A DNA stretch of 21,601 bases from IMG/VR virus record IMGVR_UViG_3300044691_000405, positions 1-21,601 of that record. The stretch is one strand, 5' to 3'. The notes below the pieces were generated by a model that saw only the letters and a program-made list of their open reading frames with translations, did no database searches and was not told the DNA's origin. This document shows, piece after piece, positions 5,950 to 12,841 of this stretch (positions are counted from its first letter, which is position 1; every line of letters starts with the position of its first letter). Position numbers and translations under genes: made by a program. Source of the DNA: a virus.

Positions 5950-6507
5950 TTACAAATTCTTTCTCCTGCCGTACTCACAAATTAAAGAGGCATCCACAAG
6001 ACCATCGTGATCCTTAGTCACCCTTTTACTATCTGACTTTCTAAAGTCAAATCCAGAGAACAATCTTTTTGCACAAATTAAAGAGGTGAGCTTAGTATTT
6101 ACCTGCTTTTTGGTTTTACCTGGTTCCAATGGTTTATATTGGATATCGGAGTTTTGCCAAATTTCTGACTGCCATTTTTTAGGGGCAATCTTGATTAGCT
6201 TAAAACCGTGTGATATGACTATAGCCTCAATAGCCCCGCATACAAATCCGAAAGTAAAGTTACTCCCTGCAGAGGTTCCGTAAATGCTGTGAACCTCTTC
6301 CAAAATTAAAGTAACGTTCCACTTTTCTTTTAATGGCGTGAATATATCATACAGGGTTTTCATATCAATGGCATCACCCAAAAGCGGGATAATCCATTTT
6401 TTCATTTGGCCATCGGTGTTCATAGCGACTATACCGCCTGATTTTCCCGGATCAATACCTATGAATAACTTAGGTAAAAGATCGTTTTCAGTATCAAATA
6501 AATTCAT
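5950..6507 (-). CDS. RuvC-like Holliday junction resolvase
   Basis: The 185-residue protein has the RuvC/RNase H order of acids: D19 in FIGIDPGKSGG, E70/E71 in LILEEVHSIYG, and D168 with D172 in KDHDGLVDASLICEYG. The stretch around residues 75-115 (TSAGSNFTFGFVCG, PKKWQ) matches phage crossover-junction endodeoxyribonucleases. It should cut branched DNA made by recombination and replication so it can be packaged, which fits its place just upstream of the terminase genes. It overlaps the gene upstream by ATGA. Confidence 0.85.
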   Translation of the reverse strand: MNLFDTENDLLPKLFIGIDPGKSGGIVAMNTDGQMKKWIIPLLGDAIDMKTLYDIFTPLKEKWNVTLILEEVHSIYGTSAGSNFTFGFVCGAIEAIVISHGFKLIKIAPKKWQSEIWQNSDIQYKPLEPGKTKKQVNTKLTSLICAKRLFSGFDFRKSDSKRVTKDHDGLVDASLICEYGRRKNL

Positions 6508-6923
6508 ATCAGAACTATCTCCACTTTCTTATAAGCTACCCGGCCGGTTATGATATCGTTCAGCCAGTCGATGATATGGCCGCGTTTGATGCTTTCTTTT
6601 GTCAGGTTTTTATCAACCTGGTTTTTATTTTGCATGTGCAGTGTTGTTTCGCCGTTAAAGTGCATGTGCTTCATCAGGTCGAAAAACCGCAACGTTACTT
6701 TTTCATGCTGGATAGGTTCTACATGGTCGAAGTACATTCTTACCGATATGTCCGCTTCATTCATGAACAAATAAGAATCTAAAATCATTTCCGGTGATTG
6801 ACCGTTTTGATTGCGGGTTTCATCGAATAGGTCAATGATCTGTGAGCGTTCAACTACTGCTACATTGTAGTTTCCGTTTCCTATGGTTCGGATGTAGTCG
6901 GTGGCATGGGTAATAAAGTTCAT
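6504..6923 (-). CDS. Hypothetical protein (139 aa)
   Basis: The 139-residue protein starts MNFITHATDYIRTIGNGNYN. It contains a Phe/Met/His-rich middle (YFDHVEPIQHEKVTLRFF, DLMKHMHFNGETTLHMQNKN) and a C-terminus KESIKRGHIIDWLNDIITGR that looks like a helical DNA- or protein-binding end. No family is recognised. ATGA overlap with the RuvC-like gene suggests they are translated together and may share a role in branched-DNA processing; that is inference only. Confidence 0.7.
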   Translation of the reverse strand: MNFITHATDYIRTIGNGNYNVAVVERSQIIDLFDETRNQNGQSPEMILDSYLFMNEADISVRMYFDHVEPIQHEKVTLRFFDLMKHMHFNGETTLHMQNKNQVDKNLTKESIKRGHIIDWLNDIITGRVAYKKVEIVLI

Positions 6924-6941
6924 AAGTTGATTTTATTTAGG

Positions 6942-7163
6942 TTACATTTTATCAGCTTCATCATTAAGCATCTGCGCGACTTCTTTAAAAGCCGGTTTTA
7001 ATGCTGCCTTTTCGCTTTCTGTCAGCCCGGAGCCTGGATTACCCCTTGTGTTTAATCCGTTCGTGTGCTGCATTAAAGCGGTATTATATTCCATGTCATG
7101 ACATAAGTCCTCTACTATGGGTTTTAGTTTTACGTACTTCAACGTTTTTTTCAAATCACTCAT
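6942..7163 (-). CDS. Hypothetical protein (73 aa)
   Basis: The protein starts MSDLKKTLKYVKLKPIVEDL and ends KEVAQMLNDEADKM. Two predicted helices flank a Gly/Asn/Thr-rich linker (NGLNTRGNPGSGLTESEK). No domain recognised. Its ATG overlaps the stop of the membrane protein upstream (ATGA), and 18 bases separate it from the next gene. Confidence 0.65.
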   Translation of the reverse strand: MSDLKKTLKYVKLKPIVEDLCHDMEYNTALMQHTNGLNTRGNPGSGLTESEKAALKPAFKEVAQMLNDEADKM

Positions 7164-7354
7164 TTTATTTTATTTTTAGTAATATCATACAGTACAATTA
7201 ACGCGTAGGGTATAAATAAGAGAATTGCAGACACAATTATGTATAAAGGGGTGCAAACATACCACCAACTGAAATTGATCACTCCTGTAAGCTTTAAAAC
7301 GCTTAATATTAAAAACACGGTTATGCAAATGTAAAAGCCTCCGTATTTTTTCAT
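7160..7354 (-). CDS. Two-helix membrane protein, TMFXF-like (64 aa)
   Basis: Two hydrophobic segments (about residues 7-24 and 30-56) surround ITVFLILSVLKLTGVINFSW and WYVCTPLYIIVSAI. The 'LKLTGVI.WSWW.V..PL' pattern is that of the small TMFXF (transmembrane Fragile-X-F-associated) proteins in phages and bacteria; this rests on recall of the pattern. It should be in the inner membrane. Its biochemical role is not known and it is not a proven holin. ATG 7354 is used; the longer frame to 7372 needs TTG and runs into the terminator hairpin. It overlaps the next gene by ATGA. Confidence 0.75.
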   Translation of the reverse strand: MKKYGGFYICITVFLILSVLKLTGVINFSWWYVCTPLYIIVSAILLFIPYALIVLYDITKNKIK

Positions 7355-7372
7355 AATGTCTTTTACCGACAA

Positions 7373-7394
7373 AAGCCCCTTGTTATCGGGGCTT
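7373..7394 (-). terminator. Candidate intrinsic terminator
   Basis: Minus-strand AAGCCCC (7394-7388), an 8-base loop, then GGGGCTT (7379-7373) form a 7-bp GC-rich stem, and TTTTG follows. It lies between the coiled-coil gene (ends at 7418) and the membrane protein gene (starts at 7354), so it probably ends the short transcript from the promoter at 7630-7661. The U-tract is short, so readthrough is likely. Confidence 0.6.
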
Positions 7395-7417
7395 ATGGGT
7401 TATAAGTCAGTTAATAA

Positions 7418-7600
7418 TTAATGTGCAGGTTCCTCTTTTCGCAGTTCCTGTAAATTGGCAAGTTCGGTTTGTAGGGTTTCAGCTTTGGCTTTTGCGTCGG
7501 CTGCATATTGAGCATATTTTACCGATTCTTTAGTGTAATGCTCCACCATGTTAAACTCATCCTTGATTTGTTTTTCTACTGTTTTGATTAATGTGTCCAT
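7418..7600 (-). CDS. Small coiled-coil protein (60 aa)
   Basis: The protein begins MDTLIKTVEKQIKDEFNMVE and has heptad-like helix throughout (KYAQYAADAKAKAETLQTEL, NLQELRKEEPAH). It is a likely coiled coil with no transmembrane segment. It has its own promoter (7630-7661) and a terminator after it, so it is probably made independently and in quantity, unlike most neighbours. Function unknown. Confidence 0.7.
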   Translation of the reverse strand: MDTLIKTVEKQIKDEFNMVEHYTKESVKYAQYAADAKAKAETLQTELANLQELRKEEPAH

Positions 7601-7629
7601 GATAATTTGATTTAATTTTTAAAGTTAAG

Positions 7630-7661
7630 CTAAGGTATAATATAAATTCTATACTATCAAA
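7630..7661 (-). promoter_or_regulatory. Bacteroidota-type promoter for the coiled-coil gene
   Basis: On the minus strand TTTG (7658-7661), 20 bases, then TACCTTAG (7630-7637). About 35 bases including the spacer TAGTATAGAATTTA match the promoter at 3226-3257 almost exactly, so this is a duplicated phage promoter. The coiled-coil gene starts at 7600. Confidence 0.7.
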
Positions 7662-7678
7662 TAAAAGTTAAAATTTAT

Positions 7679-7963
7679 TTACTCATTTGCTATTTTTAGT
7701 AAAACATCAGCATGGCATGGCTGATCAAGTGAACAAAAGCACATCAGGTTTTTACCTCTCAATAATTCTTTTGCTTTCTTAGCCGTGAATCGCCCCTCCG
7801 GAAACTCTTTCAGCCAATCTTCATAAAGACTTACCGCATATTCATTTGATGAGTCCTTACCTACTTTAAACGGATTCCCGAAAAAACCAGGACGGCAAAC
7901 ATTAATTGTATTGTCGGGCTTTTTCCAGCCCTTAACTCTTTTTCTTTGAATTCTTATTGGCAT
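7679..7963 (-). CDS. DUF4326 family protein (94 aa)
   Basis: The features of DUF4326 are all visible: RPGFFGNPFKVG (about residues 24-35), a helix with YEDWLKEFPEGRF, ELLRGKNLMCFCSLDQPCHA (about 66-85) with its three Cys and one His, and the closing DVLLKIANE. At 94 residues it is the usual full length. The Cys/His cluster suggests metal binding. The family is common in phages and its activity is not established; a link to nucleotide or nucleic-acid metabolism is only suggested by context. It lies downstream of the primase-helicase gene. Confidence 0.85.
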   Translation of the reverse strand: MPIRIQRKRVKGWKKPDNTINVCRPGFFGNPFKVGKDSSNEYAVSLYEDWLKEFPEGRFTAKKAKELLRGKNLMCFCSLDQPCHADVLLKIANE

Positions 7964-7967
7964 AGTT

Positions 7968-8171
7968 TTAAAATTTATTTATTCTCTGTATAAAACGATA
8001 GTCATTGCTTAATTGGAAGTCCGGGTTTTGATCAATGAACTCTTTGCAGATTTCAAGCATCAATTCTTTATCCTGCTTTCCTATTTTTGTTTTGCTGAGC
8101 TCTACTGATTCGCCGGGGTTTAGGGATGATAAGCCGGTAATGGTTCTATTGTAATCTTCGGTGAAACTCAT
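7968..8171 (-). CDS. Hypothetical protein (67 aa)
   Basis: The 67-residue protein begins MSFTEDYNRTITGLSSLNPG and ends YRFIQRINKF. The middle (SVELSKTKIGKQDKELMLEI) suggests a beta-strand followed by a helix, and the end is basic and aromatic. It lies 3 bases after the primase-helicase stop and 4 bases before the DUF4326 start, so it is part of the replication transcript. No family recognised. Confidence 0.65.
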   Translation of the reverse strand: MSFTEDYNRTITGLSSLNPGESVELSKTKIGKQDKELMLEICKEFIDQNPDFQLSNDYRFIQRINKF

Positions 8172-8174
8172 AAA

Positions 8175-9965
8175 TTAAAATGGGGGGTTAATTACTTTAT
8201 CTGGTACTTTGAATGCAACATCAGGCGAAAATATTGCGCCCTGTTCAACATCAGGAATAAGCCAATTTGAATTATCATAATCACCCTCCAAATTATTGAA
8301 CCTACTATTATTAAAATTATATTTTACCTCGCACATACCCTGTTCGCCCAAATGTTCAAACTTGATTTTTTGCACATAGATTTCCGAAAACTTAGTAACG
8401 TAATTTCTATAAAAGCAAACTCCAATATCAACTTTATTAAACCAGTTTGCAGATCCGGCAATATCGTAAAGGTTTGGCACCTCAAATAATCCGGTTTTTA
8501 AATTTTTCCTGATTTTAGTAGGATGCGCCACAATAATAGTGAAAACTGAAAACCTCTGATCAAACCTGATTATCTTATCTAATTCTTTTGATATATACAT
8601 CGTTTCATTATCGCCCTTACTCATATTGTGTTCAAGTTTGTTCCACGGGTCAATAAGCAAACCTCTTATTCCTTTCCTGGTAACCAAAGATTTAGCCTTT
8701 TCAATAATATTATCAGTCGTGTAGTTATCATCTTCCGGTTCTATAAAGAAAAAGTGATCATCAATAAAAGCTTTAGACAATTCCTTTTCACGTGCCGAAA
8801 ATCCAAACCCTGGCCGTGCTCTTTTACCTAAAAGCATCTCACATATTTTAACTAAAAATATAGGCAATGGCTTATGTTCAGGGGAGCATATACCCCACTT
8901 CCAACCATGATTAATTGAAAGGCAGCACATGATCAAAAGTGCAAAAGGAGATTTACCATGATTAGGAATACCCGTCAACCCCATTAATTGCCCAGGCACA
9001 AAAGAAACAAGCTTATCAAAGTCTTTAAGAAATTCAGTAACATCACCCCTTTTCAAACCGGACTGCAGTAAAGTTTCAACGTCATCCCAAATCATTGATG
9101 CCGTTATAATACCGCTTATAGGGAATTCTATTAAGTTTTCATCTTTTATAACGTCACAAAGTTTTTCAGGTCCATAGGCTGTTAAAAATTCATTAGCATC
9201 CTTACAACCATTTAAACTAACCTTATAGCAAATATCATATCCTAACCGCCTGGCTAATTCATCCCGCAACGATTGACCTGGTTCATCATCATCAGTGGCA
9301 AGTATAATCTTTTTCTTATTCTCAAAGTAATGAATACAGTTATCTAAATATTCGAGGTTTAGACTGCCTTTTGAGGCGCCATTTGGAACAGATACAACCT
9401 CTTTTATTCCAGCTTCATTAAATGAAAGTTTATCTATTTCACCCTCGACAATTACACACCAATCAGATTCTTTTATATCATCCAATCCGTAAAAAATAAG
9501 TTCAGCATCCTTTACCATAATGAAATGCTTTTTACCGTCACGGTATTTTATATTTATTAATTCCTGGTTCCTGAAATAATTAAAATTTATTGTGTTTTCC
9601 TCTTTTCCTGTTTGAGGCATAAACTTTTTACATTCAGTTATTTTTTGATCAATTAAAGTTTGCTGGCTTATTGATCGGCCCTGAAACCATTTGACTAAAT
9701 TATTTGAGAGTGAAGTGTTATTGTTAAAAACAGGAATGATATATTCTTTAGGTTTTGGTACATAAGCCTCTTTGATAACAGTTCCTTTAAATCCGCAATC
9801 ATTATGACAATTATAAACCCCGGTATCAAGGTTGATACTTAGGCATGGATCTTTTTTATTTTTCCTGGTATGAGAACATTTAGGGCAAAGCACTTTATCC
9901 GAACCGGCGTTTCTTTTTGTTTCTATGCCAATATTTGCAAATAGTTCCTTTATTGAATTTTCCAT
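8175..9965 (-). CDS. Phage primase-helicase (zinc ribbon + Toprim + RecA-like ATPase)
   Basis: This resembles T7 gp4: an RNA primase joined to a hexameric replicative helicase. A zinc ribbon has C27-x2-C30 and C53-x3-C57. The Toprim primase domain has E174 (VIVEGEIDKLSF) and D225/D227 (ATDDDEPGQ). The helicase domain has Walker A GIPNHGKS at residues 332-339 and a Walker B-like GLLIDPWN with D439, and a later histidine in IIVAHPTK. At 596 residues it is full length. Walker A carries PNHGKS instead of the usual GxxGxGK pattern, which is acceptable for DnaB/gp4-like enzymes. It abuts the replication initiator gene upstream (stop 9966, start 9965). Confidence 0.92.
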   Translation of the reverse strand: MENSIKELFANIGIETKRNAGSDKVLCPKCSHTRKNKKDPCLSINLDTGVYNCHNDCGFKGTVIKEAYVPKPKEYIIPVFNNNTSLSNNLVKWFQGRSISQQTLIDQKITECKKFMPQTGKEENTINFNYFRNQELINIKYRDGKKHFIMVKDAELIFYGLDDIKESDWCVIVEGEIDKLSFNEAGIKEVVSVPNGASKGSLNLEYLDNCIHYFENKKKIILATDDDEPGQSLRDELARRLGYDICYKVSLNGCKDANEFLTAYGPEKLCDVIKDENLIEFPISGIITASMIWDDVETLLQSGLKRGDVTEFLKDFDKLVSFVPGQLMGLTGIPNHGKSPFALLIMCCLSINHGWKWGICSPEHKPLPIFLVKICEMLLGKRARPGFGFSAREKELSKAFIDDHFFFIEPEDDNYTTDNIIEKAKSLVTRKGIRGLLIDPWNKLEHNMSKGDNETMYISKELDKIIRFDQRFSVFTIIVAHPTKIRKNLKTGLFEVPNLYDIAGSANWFNKVDIGVCFYRNYVTKFSEIYVQKIKFEHLGEQGMCEVKYNFNNSRFNNLEGDYDNSNWLIPDVEQGAIFSPDVAFKVPDKVINPPF

Positions 9966-10613
9966 TTAGTAAACCATTTTGCTTTGCATAACCTCTATTT
10001 TATTTTCATCCTTAAACCAAACTGAAATCATTTTTTGTTTCCAGCTTATTATTTTTTTGCCTTTGCTATCAACCCAATTAGTTTGATCGTAATATTTAAA
10101 AGCTTTTACGCCAACTTCATGTTTATATCCATTATCTGCAAAGTACAGGCAAACCTCTTTTTCAGATGGCGCTATAAACATATTCTTTACCTTATTATCC
10201 TTCTTATCTTCTTTAGATGTGTTCACTGGCTGTTCACTGGCTGTTCGCTGGCTGTTCGCTGGCTGTTCACTTTGATTTTCTAAGCTATTATAATCATCAT
10301 ATTTACAGATAGTTACTATAGTAAATTTGTTGTTCGATTTTAGATCAATTGAATTGTCATTTTTTAATTTTTGTAGTACGCGATAGATTTTACTCTCATC
10401 AAGTTTTAATTCTTTTGCTGCTGATGATCTACCAAAAATTAATTGACCTCTTTCAATAGCAATATCAGCATAACCTGAGTTAACTTTTATAGATGCTATA
10501 GAGGTTTTATAATTTGCTTTGAGTAATAACCATATCCAAATCTTTAAATAATCAGGGTTCGAAAATTGGTAGCTATCTAATAATTTACGGTGTAACTTTA
10601 TATATCCTTCCAT
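9966..10613 (-). CDS. Phage replication initiator (winged helix, DnaD-like C-terminus)
   Basis: The 215-residue protein opens MEGYIKLHRKLLDSYQFSNP with the layout of phage replisome-organiser proteins: an N-terminal winged helix ending near TICKYDDYNS, a flexible linker (about residues 113-130, SEQPANSQRTASEQPVNTS), and a C-terminal segment with ADNGYKHEVGVKAFKYYDQT followed by a Lys/Trp end (GKKIISWKQKMISVWFKDEN). Such proteins bind the origin and load the helicase. The linker is encoded by 11-bp tandem repeats, a common site for a phage origin. It lies directly upstream of the primase-helicase gene. Confidence 0.8.
   Translation of the reverse strand: MEGYIKLHRKLLDSYQFSNPDYLKIWIWLLLKANYKTSIASIKVNSGYADIAIERGQLIFGRSSAAKELKLDESKIYRVLQKLKNDNSIDLKSNNKFTIVTICKYDDYNSLENQSEQPANSQRTASEQPVNTSKEDKKDNKVKNMFIAPSEKEVCLYFADNGYKHEVGVKAFKYYDQTNWVDSKGKKIISWKQKMISVWFKDENKIEVMQSKMVY
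10221..10271. repeat. 11-bp tandem repeat, candidate origin iterons
   Basis: Four full copies of GTTCRCTGGCT (10221-10231, 10232-10242, 10243-10253, 10254-10264) and 7 bases of a fifth lie inside the replication initiator gene. Copies 1-2 have A and copies 3-4 have G at position 5. The period of 11 is not a multiple of 3, so the encoded linker changes from copy to copy. The spacing of about one helical turn suits side-by-side binding by the initiator, as at the lambda O gene. Origin function is inferred from position and pattern. Confidence 0.75.
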
Positions 10614-10615
10614 AT

Positions 10616-11092
10616 TTAAAATTCGTAATCAACAGACTTTAAAACAGCATCTACAGTTTCATCAAAATATTCAGTATCAAATAAATCAGTATAAAAAAAT
10701 GGATAATATTTACTCCATTTTGGCATAAGAACAACATCTAACCAAATTCCACCATTAGCCATTAATTTCAAGGTTTTAAATGTAGGAATTCCAACCAATA
10801 ATATTACGGGAATATCTGTTAAATTTTCAGATAATTCAGCACATTTTAATCGTTCTAAAGATGTCAAATCATTTGGTTTTGCCTCAGCATAAGCATTGAA
10901 ATCAGGAAAATAAAAATCAGGTAGATAATTACCGGATGATAATTTAAAATATTGATGCTCATAAATCCAATCCCAATTTAAAGCATCAAAAAAAACAGCC
11001 CATTTTGCTTCTAATCTACTCCTAAAAGTTATGCCTCTATAAATTGTTGGTATTGCCCGGATATCATAATGACGTTTATATTTATTATCCAT
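10616..11092 (-). CDS. PD-(D/E)XK-type nuclease (158 aa)
   Basis: From ATG 11092 the protein reads MDNKYKRHYDIRAIPTIYRG then ITFRSRLEAKWAVFF with E28, an LPDFYFP motif with P58-D59, and AEAKPND with E70 and K72. This is the order of the PD-(D/E)XK nuclease fold, and the 'YRG..FRSRLEA+WA.FFD' opening is common in phage nucleases of this kind. Reading on to 11140 would need TTG and would translate through the terminator hairpin, so ATG 11092 is used. Target unknown. It lies immediately upstream of the replication initiator gene. Confidence 0.75.
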   Translation of the reverse strand: MDNKYKRHYDIRAIPTIYRGITFRSRLEAKWAVFFDALNWDWIYEHQYFKLSSGNYLPDFYFPDFNAYAEAKPNDLTSLERLKCAELSENLTDIPVILLVGIPTFKTLKLMANGGIWLDVVLMPKWSKYYPFFYTDLFDTEYFDETVDAVLKSVDYEF

Positions 11093-11149
11093 AAAAAAGA
11101 AAAGCCCCTGATCGGGTTCAGCTGTGCAGGCATCCCCCAATCAAAGGCT
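11093..11149 (-). terminator. Strong intrinsic terminator/attenuator with T-tract
   Basis: On the minus strand AGCCTTTGATTGGG (11149-11136) pairs with CCCGATCAGGGGCT (11116-11103), a 14-bp stem including three G-T pairs, with a 19-base loop, followed by TTTTCTTTTTT (11102-11092). This is a good rho-independent terminator directly before the ATG of the nuclease gene at 11092, so transcription of that gene should depend on readthrough or antitermination. Confidence 0.75.
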
Positions 11150-11200
11150 ATAATATTGTGATAGTAAACGCACTGCACACACGTTTAGTTTTTTCTGAAA

Positions 11201-11208
11201 CAAATATA
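11201..11208 (-). promoter_or_regulatory. Possible -7 box for a short leader RNA
   Basis: Minus-strand TATATTTG exactly matches TAnnTTTG, placed just after the stop of the 53-residue gene, but no clear TTTG lies about 19 bases upstream. If used, it would make a short RNA of about 95 bases ending at the terminator at 11093. Low confidence. Confidence 0.25.
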
Positions 11209-11211
11209 AAA

Positions 11212-11373
11212 CTATTTATTCTTTTTAAGCTTGTTAAGTTTCAATCTATACAAAAATCTTTCACGCTTTAATTTTTCATAAATTGTGATATCTGTATAGA
11301 AAAACTTAATCTCATCACCAGTAGGTGCCTTGTCAGCGTTTATATAAGAAATGTATTGCGTTAGCCTGCTCAT
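11212..11373 (-). CDS. Small basic hypothetical protein (53 aa)
   Basis: ATG at 11373 overlaps the TGA of the upstream gene (ATGA). The product starts MSRLTQYISYINADKAPTGD and ends in a basic helix (KLKRERFLYRLKLNKLKKNK) with many Lys and Arg, which suggests nucleic-acid or protein binding. The gene lies just before the possible -7 box at 11201. It is absent from any obvious family I can recall. Confidence 0.55.
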   Translation of the reverse strand: MSRLTQYISYINADKAPTGDEIKFFYTDITIYEKLKRERFLYRLKLNKLKKNK

Positions 11374-11939
11374 GACTGATTTTCCGGTCTTTCCGCAGCG
11401 ATTCCCGCTACATTTAAATCCAATTCACTTTGCGCCCCTACTCCGAACTTACCCTCTATAAAGTAATCGTGTGCATGTTCGCAAAGGTTTTCCCAAATGA
11501 TATTCAATTCTTTTCCGAACTGGTTTGTTTCCGGGTCCAGGCTGATGTTATTTGCGTTTAAGGCTGCTAACGCCCCGCTGTCCGCTTTGATAGCCCCGGA
11601 TATGTTCATTAACCCCTTGTCGCCGATAGTTACCGACAGGATAACAAAGCCGTCCAGGTTGCTGTCACCTATAGCCTTTTTCTTTTTGATGTAGTCGGCG
11701 GTGAACACTTTGTAACCAGGCATACCGATCTTCATTAAGAAGTGGGGAATGAATTGCTGTAGGGTATCAAGTAGATCAGGGTGTACGGGTTGATTCCCAG
11801 GCCATGTCTTACCGGCGCTGATCAGAATTTTACCCGATGGCATGTTTCTCATTTCGTCATGAACGATAGTGAGGCTTTTTTCTTTGTTGCTTACAGCTAC
11901 TTTTGAGATGTTAAGCTTTTCTTCTTTTGGATTTTCCAT
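11370..11939 (-). CDS. Conserved-looking phage hypothetical protein (189 aa)
   Basis: The protein starts MENPKEEKLNISKVAVSNKE and contains ISAGKTWPGNQPVHPDLLDT and FGKELNIIWENLCEHAHDYF. It has a disordered, charged N-terminus of about 25 residues, a long alpha/beta middle (LDGFVILSVTIGDKGLMNIS) and an acidic Asn-rich tail. I do not recognise the family. It overlaps the 53-residue gene by ATGA, and 9 bases separate it from the HNH gene, so it is part of the early/replication transcript. Confidence 0.7.
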   Translation of the reverse strand: MENPKEEKLNISKVAVSNKEKSLTIVHDEMRNMPSGKILISAGKTWPGNQPVHPDLLDTLQQFIPHFLMKIGMPGYKVFTADYIKKKKAIGDSNLDGFVILSVTIGDKGLMNISGAIKADSGALAALNANNISLDPETNQFGKELNIIWENLCEHAHDYFIEGKFGVGAQSELDLNVAGIAAERPENQS

Positions 11940-11948
11940 GTTGTTAAT

Positions 11949-12371
11949 TTATTGTTTAAAAGTTTCAAAATAAAATATTACCGGTTTTTCAGTTTCTTGT
12001 ACAAGGCCATATTTTTTAACCATTTTGTATTGAACCATTCTAAGATTAAGAGAACGTAAATAGCCAGCAATTGACTCCCTGAATTGTTCAATAGTATCTC
12101 CGTGTTTATTTATATTACAGGATGGACAGGATGGCATATAATTCTCAATGGAATCATTTTCTGGATAATCCATAGTAGCTATTTTAATATAATCATGCTT
12201 TTCTCTATCCCAAACTCTATTGCCTTTTTCATCAACTACATATTTCCATCCCCTGCGAATAGCCTCAACATGATCAATATGCCATCCTTTTTCAAGTTCA
12301 CAACCGCAATAAGCGCATTTACCGCCATACATATTAAAAACAAATTGACGGACTTTTTTGCTTATAGCCAT
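11949..12371 (-). CDS. HNH endonuclease (140 aa)
   Basis: The 140-residue protein has a complete HNH layout: C19-x2-C22 (KCAYCG), HIDHVEAIRRG with D33/H34, N77 in SIENYMPSC, and C82-x2-C85 with H90 (SCPSCNINKH). The zinc-binding Cys and catalytic His/Asn/His are all present, so it should be an active metal-dependent nuclease. It may be a homing-type enzyme or a phage-encoded DNA nickase. It begins one base after the zinc-finger-like gene stop, and that gene may be its partner. Confidence 0.85.
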   Translation of the reverse strand: MAISKKVRQFVFNMYGGKCAYCGCELEKGWHIDHVEAIRRGWKYVVDEKGNRVWDREKHDYIKIATMDYPENDSIENYMPSCPSCNINKHGDTIEQFRESIAGYLRSLNLRMVQYKMVKKYGLVQETEKPVIFYFETFKQ

Positions 12372-12629
12372 TTACTTATTTTTAATGAAACGTTTATTTA
12401 CTGTGTGGACTTTACTTTCGTGATCATACTTTTTGTAATCCACGTTTTTAGGTCCTTTTGATTTATTGGCCCGCTGGTTATGGCCTACATGATAAAGATT
12501 GCATTCAGAACATTTATAAGTGCCCATTTTCCTTTTACCACGTTTATTTAAATTGGCTGCGGCCGCGTGTGCATCTTCGTAGGTTTGGTACTTTACCTTT
12601 CCTCCGCATTGGTTATCTTCTCTTGACAT
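12372..12629 (-). CDS. Zinc-ribbon-like small protein (85 aa)
   Basis: It starts MSREDNQCGGKVKYQTYEDA and contains TYKCSECNLYHVGHN (about residues 37-51), so C40, C43, H47 and H50 plus the early Cys could bind zinc. The rest is very basic (RGKRKMG, NKSKGPKNVDYKKYDHESK). Short proteins with this 'CGGK..Y....A' plus 'Y.CS.C...HVGH' pattern are common in phages, with no assigned role. It may bind DNA or RNA. It directly abuts the HNH gene. Confidence 0.7.
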   Translation of the reverse strand: MSREDNQCGGKVKYQTYEDAHAAAANLNKRGKRKMGTYKCSECNLYHVGHNQRANKSKGPKNVDYKKYDHESKVHTVNKRFIKNK

Positions 12630-12631
12630 AA

Positions 12632-12841
12632 TTAATCGTACATTCCGATTACCTTTAACCGACTTGAATCTATAAGCCCTGTTTTTTCTTTTCCATCTAC
12701 TAAAACCGGGTGAAAATCATCTGTAAGGTAATGGATGAAATACTTTTTAAGTTCTTTAAATTGTTTTTCTTGTTCAGAGTGACGTGCAACCGCTTTACCA
12801 CCTGTGTCTATTTGGCATAAGTAACCGCTATTCTTTCCCAT
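12632..12841 (-). CDS. Hypothetical protein (69 aa)
   Basis: The protein starts MGKNSGYLCQIDTGGKAVAR and ends DSSRLKVIGMYD. The N-terminal 'MGKNSGYLC' and C-terminal 'L..IG..D' pattern recalls a small family in Bacteroidota phages, with no function known; this is memory, not a search. The middle is helical (EKQFKELKKYFIHYLTDDFH). Its start lies inside the end of the upstream gene (14-base overlap). Confidence 0.65.
   Translation of the reverse strand: MGKNSGYLCQIDTGGKAVARHSEQEKQFKELKKYFIHYLTDDFHPVLVDGKEKTGLIDSSRLKVIGMYD

Noticed and set aside
10035-10283. Plus-strand 82-codon frame including the 11-bp repeat
   Set aside because: It is antisense to the replication initiator and its low-complexity end comes only from the repeat.
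11093-11140. N-terminal extension of the PD-(D/E)XK nuclease
   Set aside because: It needs a TTG start and is translated from the terminator hairpin and T-tract.
12084-12461. 125-codon plus-strand open frame opposite the HNH and zinc-ribbon genes
   Set aside because: Both minus-strand genes have intact zinc and catalytic motifs; the plus frame is Phe/Ile-rich with no motif.
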